Source of the DNA: Isoalcanivorax indicus
GTDB lineage: Bacteria; Pseudomonadota; Gammaproteobacteria; Pseudomonadales; Alcanivoracaceae
Length of the DNA: 64,000 nucleotides
Assembly: GCF_003259185.1 (NCBI RefSeq)
Contig: NZ_QGMP01000001.1
Coordinates: 2,480,001-2,544,000, forward strand
Direction of reading: 5' to 3'
The translations under genes were made by a program, and so were the position numbers. Below, piece after piece: positions 54,976 through 63,176 of this stretch; the first letter of the stretch is position 1, and every line of letters starts with the position of its first letter. The notes under the pieces are model-generated. The model made no database searches. It was given only the letters and a program-made list of their open reading frames with translations, and was not told the origin of the DNA.

Positions 54976-56169
54976 TCAGTCGCGCAGCAGGCCATCCTGA
55001 CGGAACATCTTGCGAATGCCCCGGATCGCCTGCCGCGTGCGGTGTTCGTTTTCGATCAAGGCAAAGCGCACATGATCATCCCCGTATTCCCCGAAACCGA
55101 CACCCGGCGACACGGCCACCTGGGCTGCCTCCAGCAGTTTCTTGCTGAATTCCAGCGAGCCCATGGCGCGGTAGGCTTCCGGAATCTTCGCCCAGACGAA
55201 CATGGTGGCACGCGGTGGTGTCACGGCCCAACCGATATCATTGAGCCCCTGACAAAGCACATCGCGGCGCCGCTGATACATGTCGCGGATATCGCTGACG
55301 CACTGCTGGTCACCCTCCAGCGCGGCAATGGCTGCCACCTGGATGGGGGTGAAGGTGCCATAGTCCATGTACGACTTGATGCGTGCCAGGGCACTCACCA
55401 GCTCAGCGTTGCCACAGCAAAAGCCGACCCGCCAGCCGGGCATGTTGTAGCTCTTCGACAACGAGAAGAACTCCACCGCCACGTCGCGGGCCCCGGGCAC
55501 CTGCAGAATCGACGGCGCCTGATAGCCATCAAAGACGATGTCGGCATAGGCGATGTCCTGCACCACCCAGATCCCATGCTCCCGGGCGATGGCCACCACA
55601 CGTTCGAAGAACGGCAGGTCGACGCACTGCGCTGTCGGATTGCCGGGAAAATTCAGCACCAGCATTTTCGGTTTTGGCCAGGACTCTTTCAGTGCCCGTT
55701 CCAGTTCCTCGAAGAAATCCATCCCTTCCACCATGGGCACATGGCGGATATCGGCGTTGGCAATGACAAAACCGTAAGGATGAATCGGGTAGCTGGGATT
55801 GGGCACCAGCACCGTGTCACCGGGGCCCATGGTGGCCAGCGCCAGATGCGACAGGCCCTCCTTGGAGCCGATGGTGACAATGGCTTCGCTCTCCGGGTCC
55901 AGCGTCACATCATAACGGCGCTGGTACCAGTCGCAGATCGCCTTGCGCAGGCGTGGAATCCCCTTGGATTGCGAGTAGCGGTGGGTGTCGCCACGCTGCA
56001 CCGTCTCGGTCAGCTTGGCCACGATATGCGGCGGCGTCGGCTGATCGGGGTTACCCATGCCGAAGTCGATGATGTCTTCCCCCCGCGCACGGGCGGCCTT
56101 CTTCAAATCGCCAACGATATTGAAGACGTAGGGGGGCAGACGCCGGATGCGCTGGAATTCAGCTTCCAC
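54976..56169 (-). CDS. alaC: Alanine transaminase AlaC-type aminotransferase
   Basis: 397 residues, class I/II PLP aminotransferase. GTG start with GAGG 6 nt upstream; the residues after it ([12 protein letters not shown]) match the family start. Visible sites: [33 protein letters not shown], and the PLP Lys in [15 protein letters not shown]. AlaC makes alanine from pyruvate and glutamate; some members act on other 2-oxo acids. Placed between dsbC and hom, where many relatives have dsbC directly followed by hom. Confidence 0.93.
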   Translation of the reverse strand: MEAEFQRIRRLPPYVFNIVGDLKKAARARGEDIIDFGMGNPDQPTPPHIVAKLTETVQRGDTHRYSQSKGIPRLRKAICDWYQRRYDVTLDPESEAIVTIGSKEGLSHLALATMGPGDTVLVPNPSYPIHPYGFVIANADIRHVPMVEGMDFFEELERALKESWPKPKMLVLNFPGNPTAQCVDLPFFERVVAIAREHGIWVVQDIAYADIVFDGYQAPSILQVPGARDVAVEFFSLSKSYNMPGWRVGFCCGNAELVSALARIKSYMDYGTFTPIQVAAIAALEGDQQCVSDIRDMYQRRRDVLCQGLNDIGWAVTPPRATMFVWAKIPEAYRAMGSLEFSKKLLEAAQVAVSPGVGFGEYGDDHVRFALIENEHRTRQAIRGIRKMFRQDGLLRD

Positions 56170-56290
56170 GAAGGGCCTCGGGGTTCATCAAGGGTGTAAA
56201 CGGAAAGCGGGACACCTTACTTGGGTGCCCCGCTGGCGTCAATCGGCGCGAGCCAGTAACGACGCGGCTTTCAGCGCACCGGCAGCGCGC

Positions 56291-57052
56291 TCAGCCGCCC
56301 AGCCCCAGGGTCTCTATCAGGCGATCTGCGGGCATGTACCCTCCCAGCTGACGGCCATCCAGGGTAAAGACGGCCGGGGTGCCACGCACACCGGCCCGGG
56401 CGCCCAGGCGGTACTGCTCGGCCACGGTATCACCGCAACCGCCACGCACCTGCACCCGCTCACTGACCCGGCCGCGCAGTTTGGCGTCGGTCATGGCCTT
56501 CTGCCGGTCGCTGGCGCACCAGATCTGCTGCATCTGCTCACCCGGCTGGGAGTCGGCCCCGGCACGCGGATACGCCAGATAGTGCACGGTCACCCCGGCC
56601 CGATTCAGGGCCTCCATGTCTTCATGGAGACGCCGGCAGTAGCCGCACGACGGGTCCGTAAACACGATGAGTTGGGCCTTTTCGTCCTTGGCGGCAAAGC
56701 TCACCAACTCTGCCGCATCCAGATCCTTGAACAGCGCTTCACGCACGCTCTCCAGGCGCTTGTCGATCACATTGACCGGGCCGCTCGCCTGCATCTCGTA
56801 CATGTCACCGGCAATCAGGTACCGGCCATCGGCCGAGGCGAAGAACCGCTCGGCCCCGTTGACCACCACCTCGACCACCCCGGGAATCTGCGAGGGCGCG
56901 ACATCGGTCACCCGCACCGGCTGGCCACTGCTGCCCAGGCTGGCCTCGATACGGCGCTTGAGTTCAGCATCATCGCCTGCCGCCACCGCCGCTGGCAGGA
57001 TCAGGGACAGCATCAGCGACGATGCCAGCAAGCCGGCATGAAACAGTTTCAT
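56291..57052 (-). CDS. dsbC: Disulfide isomerase DsbC
   Basis: 253 residues. Signal peptide of 24 residues ending AVAA before GDDAE. N-terminal dimerisation domain (about 26-85), linker helix, and a thioredoxin domain with active-site Cys136-Gly-Tyr-Cys139 and the cis-proline TPAV at about 227. A second Cys pair (about 179 and 201) matches the structural disulfide of DsbC. Repairs wrong disulfides in the periplasm. Its ATG overlaps the xerD stop by one base (TAATG). Confidence 0.96.
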   Translation of the reverse strand: MKLFHAGLLASSLMLSLILPAAVAAGDDAELKRRIEASLGSSGQPVRVTDVAPSQIPGVVEVVVNGAERFFASADGRYLIAGDMYEMQASGPVNVIDKRLESVREALFKDLDAAELVSFAAKDEKAQLIVFTDPSCGYCRRLHEDMEALNRAGVTVHYLAYPRAGADSQPGEQMQQIWCASDRQKAMTDAKLRGRVSERVQVRGGCGDTVAEQYRLGARAGVRGTPAVFTLDGRQLGGYMPADRLIETLGLGG

Positions 57053-58044
57053 TATGGTTCTCCGTCTGTGTCGTGCTTGTCAGACCCCATCTTCGGGCGC
57101 GGGTTTCCCGCCCGGGGGTGATGTATCGCATGCAGTTGCCGCAGCCGCTGCTGGGCAACATGCGTGTAGATCTGCGTCGTCGACAGATCACTGTGCCCCA
57201 GAAGCAACTGGACCACCCGCAAATCGGCGCCATGGTTGAGCAGATGGGTGGCGAACGCATGCCGCAGTGTATGGGGCGACAGCGGTTTGTGCACCCCCGC
57301 CTGCACCGCCAGCTGGCGCAGCCGATGCCAGAAGGTCTGGCGCGTCATCACCGCCCCGCCCCGCCCGGGAAACACCTGCTCGCTGGCACAACCGCCCAGC
57401 AGCACCGCACGCGCTTCGCGCAGGTAGCGCTCCAGCCAGGCCAGCGCCTCTTCACCCAGCGGCACCAGCCGTTCCTTGTTGCCCTTGCCGACAATGCGCA
57501 CCAGGCCCTGGCGCAGGCTGACCTGGGTCAGGGTCAGCCCGACCAGTTCGGACACCCGCAGCCCGGCGGCGTACAGGACCTCGAGCATGGCCCGGTCGCG
57601 CAGCCCGAGCGGCGTCGCCGTGTCCGGCGCGCGCAACAGGGCATCGACATCCGCTTCGGTCAGGGTCTTCGGCAAGGGACGACCCAGTTTCGGCCGCTCC
57701 ACCCGCAGGGTCGGATCTTCACTGATGCGGCCCTCGCGCAGCAGCCAGCGGTAGAAACCGCGCAGGGCGGAAAGCTGGCGGGCCACGGAGCGCGCGCTCA
57801 CCCCCTGCTTCTGACGATCGGCCAGATAGTCGTACAGGTCACCACGATGGCAGCCCGCAAGTCCATACTGGCGCTGTGCCAGCAACCACTGCGCCAGTTG
57901 CAGCAGATCCCGCCGGTAATTGCTCAGGCTGTGGTCGCTGAGCCCCTTTTCCATCCAGCTGGCGTCCAGCCACTGCTCCACCAGGGCCGTTTCGGCGGCC
58001 AGTGCTGCGGGATCTGCGGAAGAAACGGGAGACGTCATGGGCAT
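57052..58044 (-). CDS. xerD: Tyrosine recombinase XerD
   Basis: 330 residues from the longest start; ATG 58038 (two codons later) is equally possible. Chromosome-dimer resolution at dif with XerC. N-terminal core-binding SAM-like domain (about 20-110), catalytic domain with Arg163 (GLRVSEL), Lys187, His258 and Arg261 (HTLRHAFATHLL), His284 (LGHSDLSTT) and the nucleophile Tyr293. The C-terminal tail carries a 15-residue extension (NPRPKMGSDKHDTDGE). First gene of the xerD-dsbC-alaC-hom-thrC run. Confidence 0.95.
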   Translation of the reverse strand: MPMTSPVSSADPAALAAETALVEQWLDASWMEKGLSDHSLSNYRRDLLQLAQWLLAQRQYGLAGCHRGDLYDYLADRQKQGVSARSVARQLSALRGFYRWLLREGRISEDPTLRVERPKLGRPLPKTLTEADVDALLRAPDTATPLGLRDRAMLEVLYAAGLRVSELVGLTLTQVSLRQGLVRIVGKGNKERLVPLGEEALAWLERYLREARAVLLGGCASEQVFPGRGGAVMTRQTFWHRLRQLAVQAGVHKPLSPHTLRHAFATHLLNHGADLRVVQLLLGHSDLSTTQIYTHVAQQRLRQLHAIHHPRAGNPRPKMGSDKHDTDGEP

Positions 58045-58097
58045 GCATGATCGCAGTTGCCGGGCCGGGCCGCCACATGCTCTATTTGGCAGGGCGC

Positions 58098-58127
58098 CAT
58101 CTAACAGGACATCATCTAGCAGGACAT
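58098..58127 (+). repeat. 15-bp tandem duplication before the GlsB gene
   Basis: Two 15-nt copies (58098-58112 and 58113-58127, one mismatch), 21 nt before the ATG and just outside the ribosome site. Confidence 0.75.
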
Positions 58128-58148
58128 CGTTACCAGGGAGAACGGAGC

Positions 58149-58403
58149 ATGGGTATTCTGTCGTGGATCATTCTGGGGCTGATCGCCGGCGTACTGGCCA
58201 AATGGATCATGCCGGGCAAGGACCCGGGCGGGGTCATCGTAACCATCCTGATCGGCATTGCCGGGGCCTTCGTCGGCGGCTGGCTGGGCAGCGTCACCGG
58301 GCTGGCCGGGCCTGTGGACCGCTTCAGTCTGGGCGGTATTGTCACGGCCACGCTAGGCGCCATTGTACTGCTGGCGCTGTATCGGGGCCTGAAGAACGCC
58401 TGA
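58149..58403 (+). CDS. GlsB/YeaQ/YmgE-family small membrane protein
   Basis: 84 residues with three hydrophobic stretches (ILSWIILGLIAGVLAKWIM, VIVTILIGIAGAFVGGWLG, IVTATLGAIVLLALY). Matches the transglycosylase-associated GlsB/YeaQ/YmgE group: PGKDPGG at the loop after helix 1 and GGWLG in helix 2. Often stress-induced; the molecular role is not known. The frame is open upstream, but ATG 58149 has GGGAG 8 nt upstream. Divergent from xerD, convergent with rplS. Confidence 0.9.
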   Translation: MGILSWIILGLIAGVLAKWIMPGKDPGGVIVTILIGIAGAFVGGWLGSVTGLAGPVDRFSLGGIVTATLGAIVLLALYRGLKNA

Positions 58404-58428
58404 ATCGGCACACCTCTCGACACAACGC

Positions 58429-58453
58429 AAAACGGCCACCCGAGGGTGGCCGT
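58429..58453 (-). terminator. Terminator of the rpsP operon
   Basis: Perfect 9-bp stem (58432-58440 with 58445-58453) with a 4-nt loop; on the minus strand it is followed by TTTT. It starts 22 bp after the rplS stop. Confidence 0.75.
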
Positions 58454-58474
58454 GCGTGATACGGCAACAACGCC

Positions 58475-58843
58475 TTATTTGGCGGTGGTGCGTACCTTTT
58501 CCTTGATCCGTGCGGATTTGCCCGAACGGTCGCGCAGGAAGTACAGCTTGGCGCGGCGCACGTCACCACGACGCTCTACCTTGATGCTGTCTACCAGCGG
58601 GCTGTGGGTCTGGAACACCCGCTCGACGCCCACGCCGTGGGACACCTTGCGCACGGTGAACGCAGAGTTCAGGCCGCGGTTGCGCTTGGCAATCACCACA
58701 CCCTGGAACGCCTGCAGACGCTCACGGTTACCTTCTTTCACCTTCACCTGCACGGTGACGGTGTCACCGGGTGCGAAGTCGGGCACATCGCTTTTCAGCT
58801 GGGCCTGTTCGATGTCCTGCACCAGGGGTTTCTTGCCGCTCAT
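58475..58843 (-). CDS. rplS: 50S ribosomal protein bL19
   Basis: 122 residues. Start at 58843 ([12 protein letters not shown]) with AGGAG 9 nt upstream; a frame to 58885 has no support. Clear bL19 blocks: [47 protein letters not shown] and [30 protein letters not shown]. It lies at the 30S-50S interface. Last gene of rpsP-rimM-trmD-rplS. Confidence 0.98.
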   Translation of the reverse strand: MSGKKPLVQDIEQAQLKSDVPDFAPGDTVTVQVKVKEGNRERLQAFQGVVIAKRNRGLNSAFTVRKVSHGVGVERVFQTHSPLVDSIKVERRGDVRRAKLYFLRDRSGKSARIKEKVRTTAK

Positions 58844-58881
58844 GACTGCCTGCTCCTGTAATCTCAAGCTTACTGGTCCGG

Positions 58882-59664
58882 TCAATCGCGACCATCACCA
58901 GATCCGGTTTCCTGCTCGCGGATGAATTCCGCCAGCAGTGTCTGTTCTTCATCACTCAGTCCCGGCGACGCCTTGCGGGCCGCGAGCAAGTCGGGCCGGC
59001 GTTGCCAGGTGCGTCCCAAAGCCTGCTTGAGACGCCAGCGGCGCACTGCCTCGTGGTGACCACTGAGCAGCACATCCGGTACACGTCGGCCGGCAAATTC
59101 CACCGGGCGCGTGTAGTGCGGACAATCCAGCAGGTTCTCCAGCTCACCGCTGAAGGAATCCTGCTCTGCCGAGCCCTCATGCCCGAGCACACCGGGCAAG
59201 CGGCGCGCCATGGCATCCATCAGCACCATGGCCGGCAGTTCGCCGCCGCTGAGCACATAGTCACCAATCGACCATTGCTCATCCACTTCCGCGTCCACGA
59301 ACCGCTCGTCGATCCCTTCGTAGCGGCCCGCGATCAGAATCATCGCTGGCTCCCTGGCCAGGCGTTCAACCGCCGGCTGGTCAAGCCGTTTGCCCTGGGG
59401 CGTCAGGTACACCACCCGGGCCTGCTCACCGACCCGTTGCCGGGCGTCGCTGAGCGCCGCCATCAGCGGCTCCATCTTCATCAGCATGCCGGGGCCACCA
59501 CCAAAAGGGCGATCGTCCACAGTGCGATGCCGGTCAACGGTGAAATCCCGGGGATTCACCGTGGTCACCGAGAGCAGCCCGCGTTCTGCGGCCCGCCCGG
59601 TCACGCCATGGGCGGTAATGGCCTGGAACATGTCCGGAAACAGCGTCAGCACGGCAATGTTCAT
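58882..59664 (-). CDS. trmD: tRNA (guanine37-N1)-methyltransferase TrmD
   Basis: 260 residues, SPOUT fold with the trefoil knot. Methylates G37 of tRNAs that read CUN, CCN and CGG, preventing frameshifts. Motifs: LTLFPDMF at the N-terminus, [52 protein letters not shown] and [16 protein letters not shown]. The C-terminal tail (from about 245) is short and acidic. Starts 13 bp after rimM. Confidence 0.98.
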   Translation of the reverse strand: MNIAVLTLFPDMFQAITAHGVTGRAAERGLLSVTTVNPRDFTVDRHRTVDDRPFGGGPGMLMKMEPLMAALSDARQRVGEQARVVYLTPQGKRLDQPAVERLAREPAMILIAGRYEGIDERFVDAEVDEQWSIGDYVLSGGELPAMVLMDAMARRLPGVLGHEGSAEQDSFSGELENLLDCPHYTRPVEFAGRRVPDVLLSGHHEAVRRWRLKQALGRTWQRRPDLLAARKASPGLSDEEQTLLAEFIREQETGSGDGRD

Positions 59665-59677
59665 CGCGGCCTCGCGC

Positions 59678-60208
59678 TCAGAAGTCCGGGTCCCAGTCTA
59701 CCTCGACCAGCCCTGCCGACAGGTCCACCCGGATGACCACCTGCTCCATGATCCATGGCACCAGGCGTTCCTTGCGGTCGATACTGTCAGCGTTCCCCTG
59801 CACCACCATCACGTCGTTGGCGCCGGTTTCCAGCATGCGGCGTATCACGCCAATGAGGCGACCATCGGTCAGTCTGACTTGCAGACCCACCAGGTCGCTC
59901 CAGTAATACTCACCTTCTCCGGCCGGCGGCAAGGCCGAGCGGGGAACGGCAATCTCGCGGCCCACCTGGGTGGTTTCCGCGAGTGTGCGGTCGTCACAGG
60001 CATCGATCCGGGCCACCAGGCCCTTGCCCTGCGGGCGACCGTTGGTCAACTTGACCGCCTGCCAGCCATCCGGGCCTTTCAGATACCAGGGCCCGTAGCT
60101 GAAAATATTCTCTCTCGGGTCGGTGAAGGAAACGACCTTCACCCAGCCCTTGATGCCATGGGCCGCCGTGACGCGACCCACTACCAGGGCATCGTCGTCT
60201 GCCAGCAT
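59678..60208 (-). CDS. rimM: Ribosome maturation factor RimM
   Basis: 176 residues. N-terminal RimM barrel ([22 protein letters not shown]) and C-terminal PRC barrel ([45 protein letters not shown]). Assists 30S head assembly, binding uS19. The ATG overlaps the rpsP stop by one base. Confidence 0.97.
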   Translation of the reverse strand: MLADDDALVVGRVTAAHGIKGWVKVVSFTDPRENIFSYGPWYLKGPDGWQAVKLTNGRPQGKGLVARIDACDDRTLAETTQVGREIAVPRSALPPAGEGEYYWSDLVGLQVRLTDGRLIGVIRRMLETGANDVMVVQGNADSIDRKERLVPWIMEQVVIRVDLSAGLVEVDWDPDF

Positions 60209-60459
60209 CAGCCGTTCTGCTTGCGGTATTCCTTGATCAGCGCGCTGACGCGATCGGACGGGTTCGCACCCTGGCCCAGCCAGTGCTCAATGCGCTCCAG
60301 CTCCAGCTTGAGGGGGATCTCACCGCCACGGGCGATCGGGTTGAAGTAACCCAGACGCTCGATGAAACGGCCGTCGCGGGCATTGCGGCTGTCAGTCACC
60401 ACAACGTGATAGAAAGGGCGTTTCTTGGAGCCACCACGGGCCAGACGAATCACTACCAT
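60208..60459 (-). CDS. rpsP: 30S ribosomal protein bS16
   Basis: 83 residues. [25 protein letters not shown] block, then [11 protein letters not shown] and a C-terminal [18 protein letters not shown]. First gene of the rpsP operon, with a candidate promoter about 165 bp upstream and a long leader that may carry regulation. Confidence 0.98.
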   Translation of the reverse strand: MVVIRLARGGSKKRPFYHVVVTDSRNARDGRFIERLGYFNPIARGGEIPLKLELERIEHWLGQGANPSDRVSALIKEYRKQNG

Positions 60460-60624
60460 GCTTCAGATACCTTCGTTCAATCCGGTTTCCCGGCCCGATG
60501 CGCACTGGCAGCAGGCCTTCGTATCCGCTTGAAAATGGTCTCACCCGCCATGTGATGCAGGGAAACCGCCGTTTCGCGCCGCCTTCAGGGCCATCTCGGG
60601 CCGGGCCGACTGCGAAGGGTGCGC

Positions 60625-60653
60625 ATTGTAGCCATGTCAAGATGACTTTTAAA
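60625..60653 (-). promoter_or_regulatory. Candidate promoter of rpsP-rimM-trmD-rplS
   Basis: On the minus strand TTTAAA (60653-60648), 17 nt, TACAAT (60630-60625). Five of six -10 bases and four of six -35 bases match. A perfect TTGACA also lies inside the spacer but is not at a suitable distance from a -10 box. Confidence 0.55.
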
Positions 60654-60677
60654 GAGGTTTCTGGCGCTGCAGCCCGC

Positions 60678-62105
60678 TTACAGCCCCGGGAAGCCGCCGG
60701 GGGGCAGGCCACCGGGACCGCCCATGCCGCCGCCAGGGCCGCCCTGACCTCCGCCCTGGCCGCCCATCATGCCGCCCATGCCCCTCATCATGTTCTGCAT
60801 GCCGCCCTTGCCTTTCATCTTCTTCATCATCTTGCCCATCATCTTCTGTTGCTTGATGAGCCGGTTCAGATCCTGAATCTCCAGACCTGCGCCCGCCGCG
60901 ATACGGCGCTTGCGGGACCCCTTGATGAGTTCCGGGTTGCGTCGCTCACCCGGGGTCATGGAGTCGATCAGTGCTTCCATATGCTTGAACTGCTTCATGG
61001 CCGCCTGGTCCTCGGTCATCTTGGCCAGGCCACCCATGCCGGGCAGCTTGTCCAGCAGCGAGGCCATGCCGCCCATGTTGCGCATCTGCTGGAACTGGTC
61101 CTTCAGATCCTCGAAGTCCATGGCCTTGCCTTTCTTGAACTTCTTCGCGATCTTCTCGGCCTTGCCCTTGTCCAGCTTGCGCTCGGCTTCCTCCACCAGC
61201 GACAGGACATCACCCATACCCAGAATGCGTGAGGCAATCCGCTCAGGGTGGAACAGCTCCAGCGCATCGGTCTTCTCACCCATACCGATGAACTTGATCG
61301 GCTTGCCGGTGATCGCCCGCACCGACAGCGCGGCACCGCCACGGGAGTCGCCGTCCGCCTTGGTCAGCACCACGCCGGTCAGCGGCAGCGCCTCGTTGAA
61401 GGCGCGCGCCGTGTTGGCCGCATCCTGACCGGTCATGGCGTCCACCACGAACAGCGTTTCGGCCGGTTGGATGGCCGCGTGCAGGCGACGGATCTCCGCC
61501 ATCATCTGCTCATCGATGGCCAGACGACCGGCGGTATCCACGATCAGCACATCGGCAAAGCGGCGCCGCGCCTCGGCCAGCGCCGCGTTGGCAATGGCCA
61601 CCGGATCCTGATCTGCCGTGGAGGGGAAGAAGTCGACACCCACTTCCTCCGCCAGGGTGCGCAACTGCTCGATCGCCGCCGGGCGATAGACGTCGGCGGA
61701 CACCACCATGACTTTCTTCTTTTCGCGCTCTTTCAGGTGACGCGACAGCTTGGCCACCGACGTGGTCTTGCCCGCCCCCTGCAAGCCCGCCATCAGGATG
61801 ATCGCTGGCGGCTTCACCGCCAGATTCAGCCCGACATTGGCATCGCCCATGACATGCACGAGCTGATCGTTGACGATCTTGACGAAGGCCTGGCCGGGAT
61901 TGAGGCTCTTGAGCACGTCCTGCCCGAGCGCCAGTTCCTTCACCTGGTCGGTGAAATCCTTGACCACCGGCAGCGCCACGTCCGCCTCCAGCAGCGCCTT
62001 GCGCACCTCGCGCAGGGTGTCGCGGATGTTGTCCTCGGTGAGCTGGCTCTGGCCTGTCAGACCGCGCAGGGAATCGCCAAGGCGCTCGCTGAGATTCTCG
62101 AACAT
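60678..62105 (-). CDS. ffh: Signal recognition particle protein Ffh
   Basis: 475 residues. N and G domains with the GTPase P-loop GLQGAGKTTS, the insertion-box DVYRPAAIEQL, DTAGRL (G3), TKADGDSRGG (G4) and GMGEK; then the Met-rich M domain (QQMRNMGGMASLLDKLPGMG, RRIAAGAG) that binds 4.5S RNA and signal peptides. The last 45 residues are Gly/Met/Pro-rich (GGQGG and similar). Start MFENLSERLG at 62105; frames upstream to 62615 have no family match. Confidence 0.98.
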   Translation of the reverse strand: MFENLSERLGDSLRGLTGQSQLTEDNIRDTLREVRKALLEADVALPVVKDFTDQVKELALGQDVLKSLNPGQAFVKIVNDQLVHVMGDANVGLNLAVKPPAIILMAGLQGAGKTTSVAKLSRHLKEREKKKVMVVSADVYRPAAIEQLRTLAEEVGVDFFPSTADQDPVAIANAALAEARRRFADVLIVDTAGRLAIDEQMMAEIRRLHAAIQPAETLFVVDAMTGQDAANTARAFNEALPLTGVVLTKADGDSRGGAALSVRAITGKPIKFIGMGEKTDALELFHPERIASRILGMGDVLSLVEEAERKLDKGKAEKIAKKFKKGKAMDFEDLKDQFQQMRNMGGMASLLDKLPGMGGLAKMTEDQAAMKQFKHMEALIDSMTPGERRNPELIKGSRKRRIAAGAGLEIQDLNRLIKQQKMMGKMMKKMKGKGGMQNMMRGMGGMMGGQGGGQGGPGGGMGGPGGLPPGGFPGL

Positions 62106-62142
62106 GACTGTCTCCGGGTAAGACCGTTTATCGCGGCCGCGC

Positions 62143-62171
62143 AGTATAGCGCGCTCCTGCCGTTCTGTGCA
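62143..62171 (-). promoter_or_regulatory. Candidate sigma-70 promoter of ffh
   Basis: On the minus strand TGCACA (62171-62166), 17 nt, TATACT (62148-62143), about 38 bp before the ATG. The -10 box matches five of six positions and the -35 box four of six. Confidence 0.5.
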
Positions 62172-62301
62172 GGCATCCGACGCGGCGCGGGCATCCGGCA
62201 TGGCGCCCGGGGCAACCGTTTCGCAGCGGCGAACGGCTCCCGCTTCAAAACCGCCCGCCGCTGTGACACACTTCGTCGGTTTCCCGCTAAAACAGACACT
62301 T

Positions 62302-63102
62302 ATGGGCACTGCAACCTGGGCCGGGCTGGCCGCGATGACGCTGTATCTGGTCGCCTCCGTAGTGGTACTGCGGCGGCTGCGCGGCGCCGCCACCGATAAC
62401 CGACGCCTGCTGCTGGTGCTTGGCCTGGCCGCCGTGACCCTGCATGCACTCTGCTTGTGGCTGACCATCGTCACCACCGACGGCGTGCATCTGGGCCTGT
62501 TCCCCATGGCGTCGATGGTCACCGGCACCGGTGCCGCCCTGGTCGCCGTCACCAGCCTGTACCGACGGATCGAATGGGTCAGCGCGCTGGTCTTCCCTCT
62601 CAGCGCCCTGAGCATTCCGCCACTGCTGTGGGCCGAATCCGGCTACCCGCCGCACCCGTTGGCCCATGGCATGGCCATCCACGTGCTGCTCTCGATTCTG
62701 GCCTATGCCGTGCTGGCCATTGCCGCCGCCCAGTCGCTGCTGCTGCTGATCCAGCATCGGCAGCTCAAGAGCGGGCATATCCGCGGCGTGATGCGTGTTT
62801 TTCCGCCCATTCAGGTCATGGAGACGATGCTGTTCGAGCTGCTCTGGGCCGGTGCGCTACTGCTCACCGCCGCCATGGTGGCCGGTTTCCTGTATGTCGA
62901 TGACCTGCTCGCCCAGCGCGTCGCTCACAAGACGCTGCTCACCCTGCTGGCCTGGGCCCTGTTTGTCACCCTGCTGGCCGGACGGCACTTCCTGGGCTGG
63001 CGGGCCGTGACCGCTATCCGGCTGACACTGGCGGGATTTGTGCTGCTGGTGGTCGCCTTTTTCGGCTCGCAGCTGGTCATCGAGTACATCGTGCGTGGTT
63101 GA
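62302..63102 (+). CDS. CcsA/YpjD-family cytochrome c assembly membrane protein
   Basis: 266 residues with eight membrane helices. Conserved histidines at helix ends suited to heme handling occur in LHALCLW, AHGMAIHVLLSILAY and AHKTLLTLLAW; a short periplasmic loop replaces the long WWD loop of full CcsA. These YpjD-type proteins are commonly coded next to ffh, as here (divergent, 196 bp apart). Function beyond the family name is not established. Start ATG 62302 precedes the first helix directly. Confidence 0.88.
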   Translation: MGTATWAGLAAMTLYLVASVVVLRRLRGAATDNRRLLLVLGLAAVTLHALCLWLTIVTTDGVHLGLFPMASMVTGTGAALVAVTSLYRRIEWVSALVFPLSALSIPPLLWAESGYPPHPLAHGMAIHVLLSILAYAVLAIAAAQSLLLLIQHRQLKSGHIRGVMRVFPPIQVMETMLFELLWAGALLLTAAMVAGFLYVDDLLAQRVAHKTLLTLLAWALFVTLLAGRHFLGWRAVTAIRLTLAGFVLLVVAFFGSQLVIEYIVRG

Positions 63103-63126
63103 CACCCGGGAGTTGACACCCGGGAA
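63099..63126 (+). repeat. 14-bp tandem duplication at the ccsA-like stop codon
   Basis: Two copies of TTGACACCCGGGA(G/A) at 63099-63112 and 63113-63126. The first copy contains the stop codon. Confidence 0.75.
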
Positions 63127-63176
63127 CACCGCTTCCCAGAATAGCTGTTCGTCCATAACCGGGGTCGGCCCCTGCC

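Noticed and set aside
60631-60648. Perfect TTGACA on the minus strand before rpsP as the -35 box
   Set aside because: The sequence at 17 nt from it has no -10 resemblance. The TTTAAA/TACAAT pair around it fits better.
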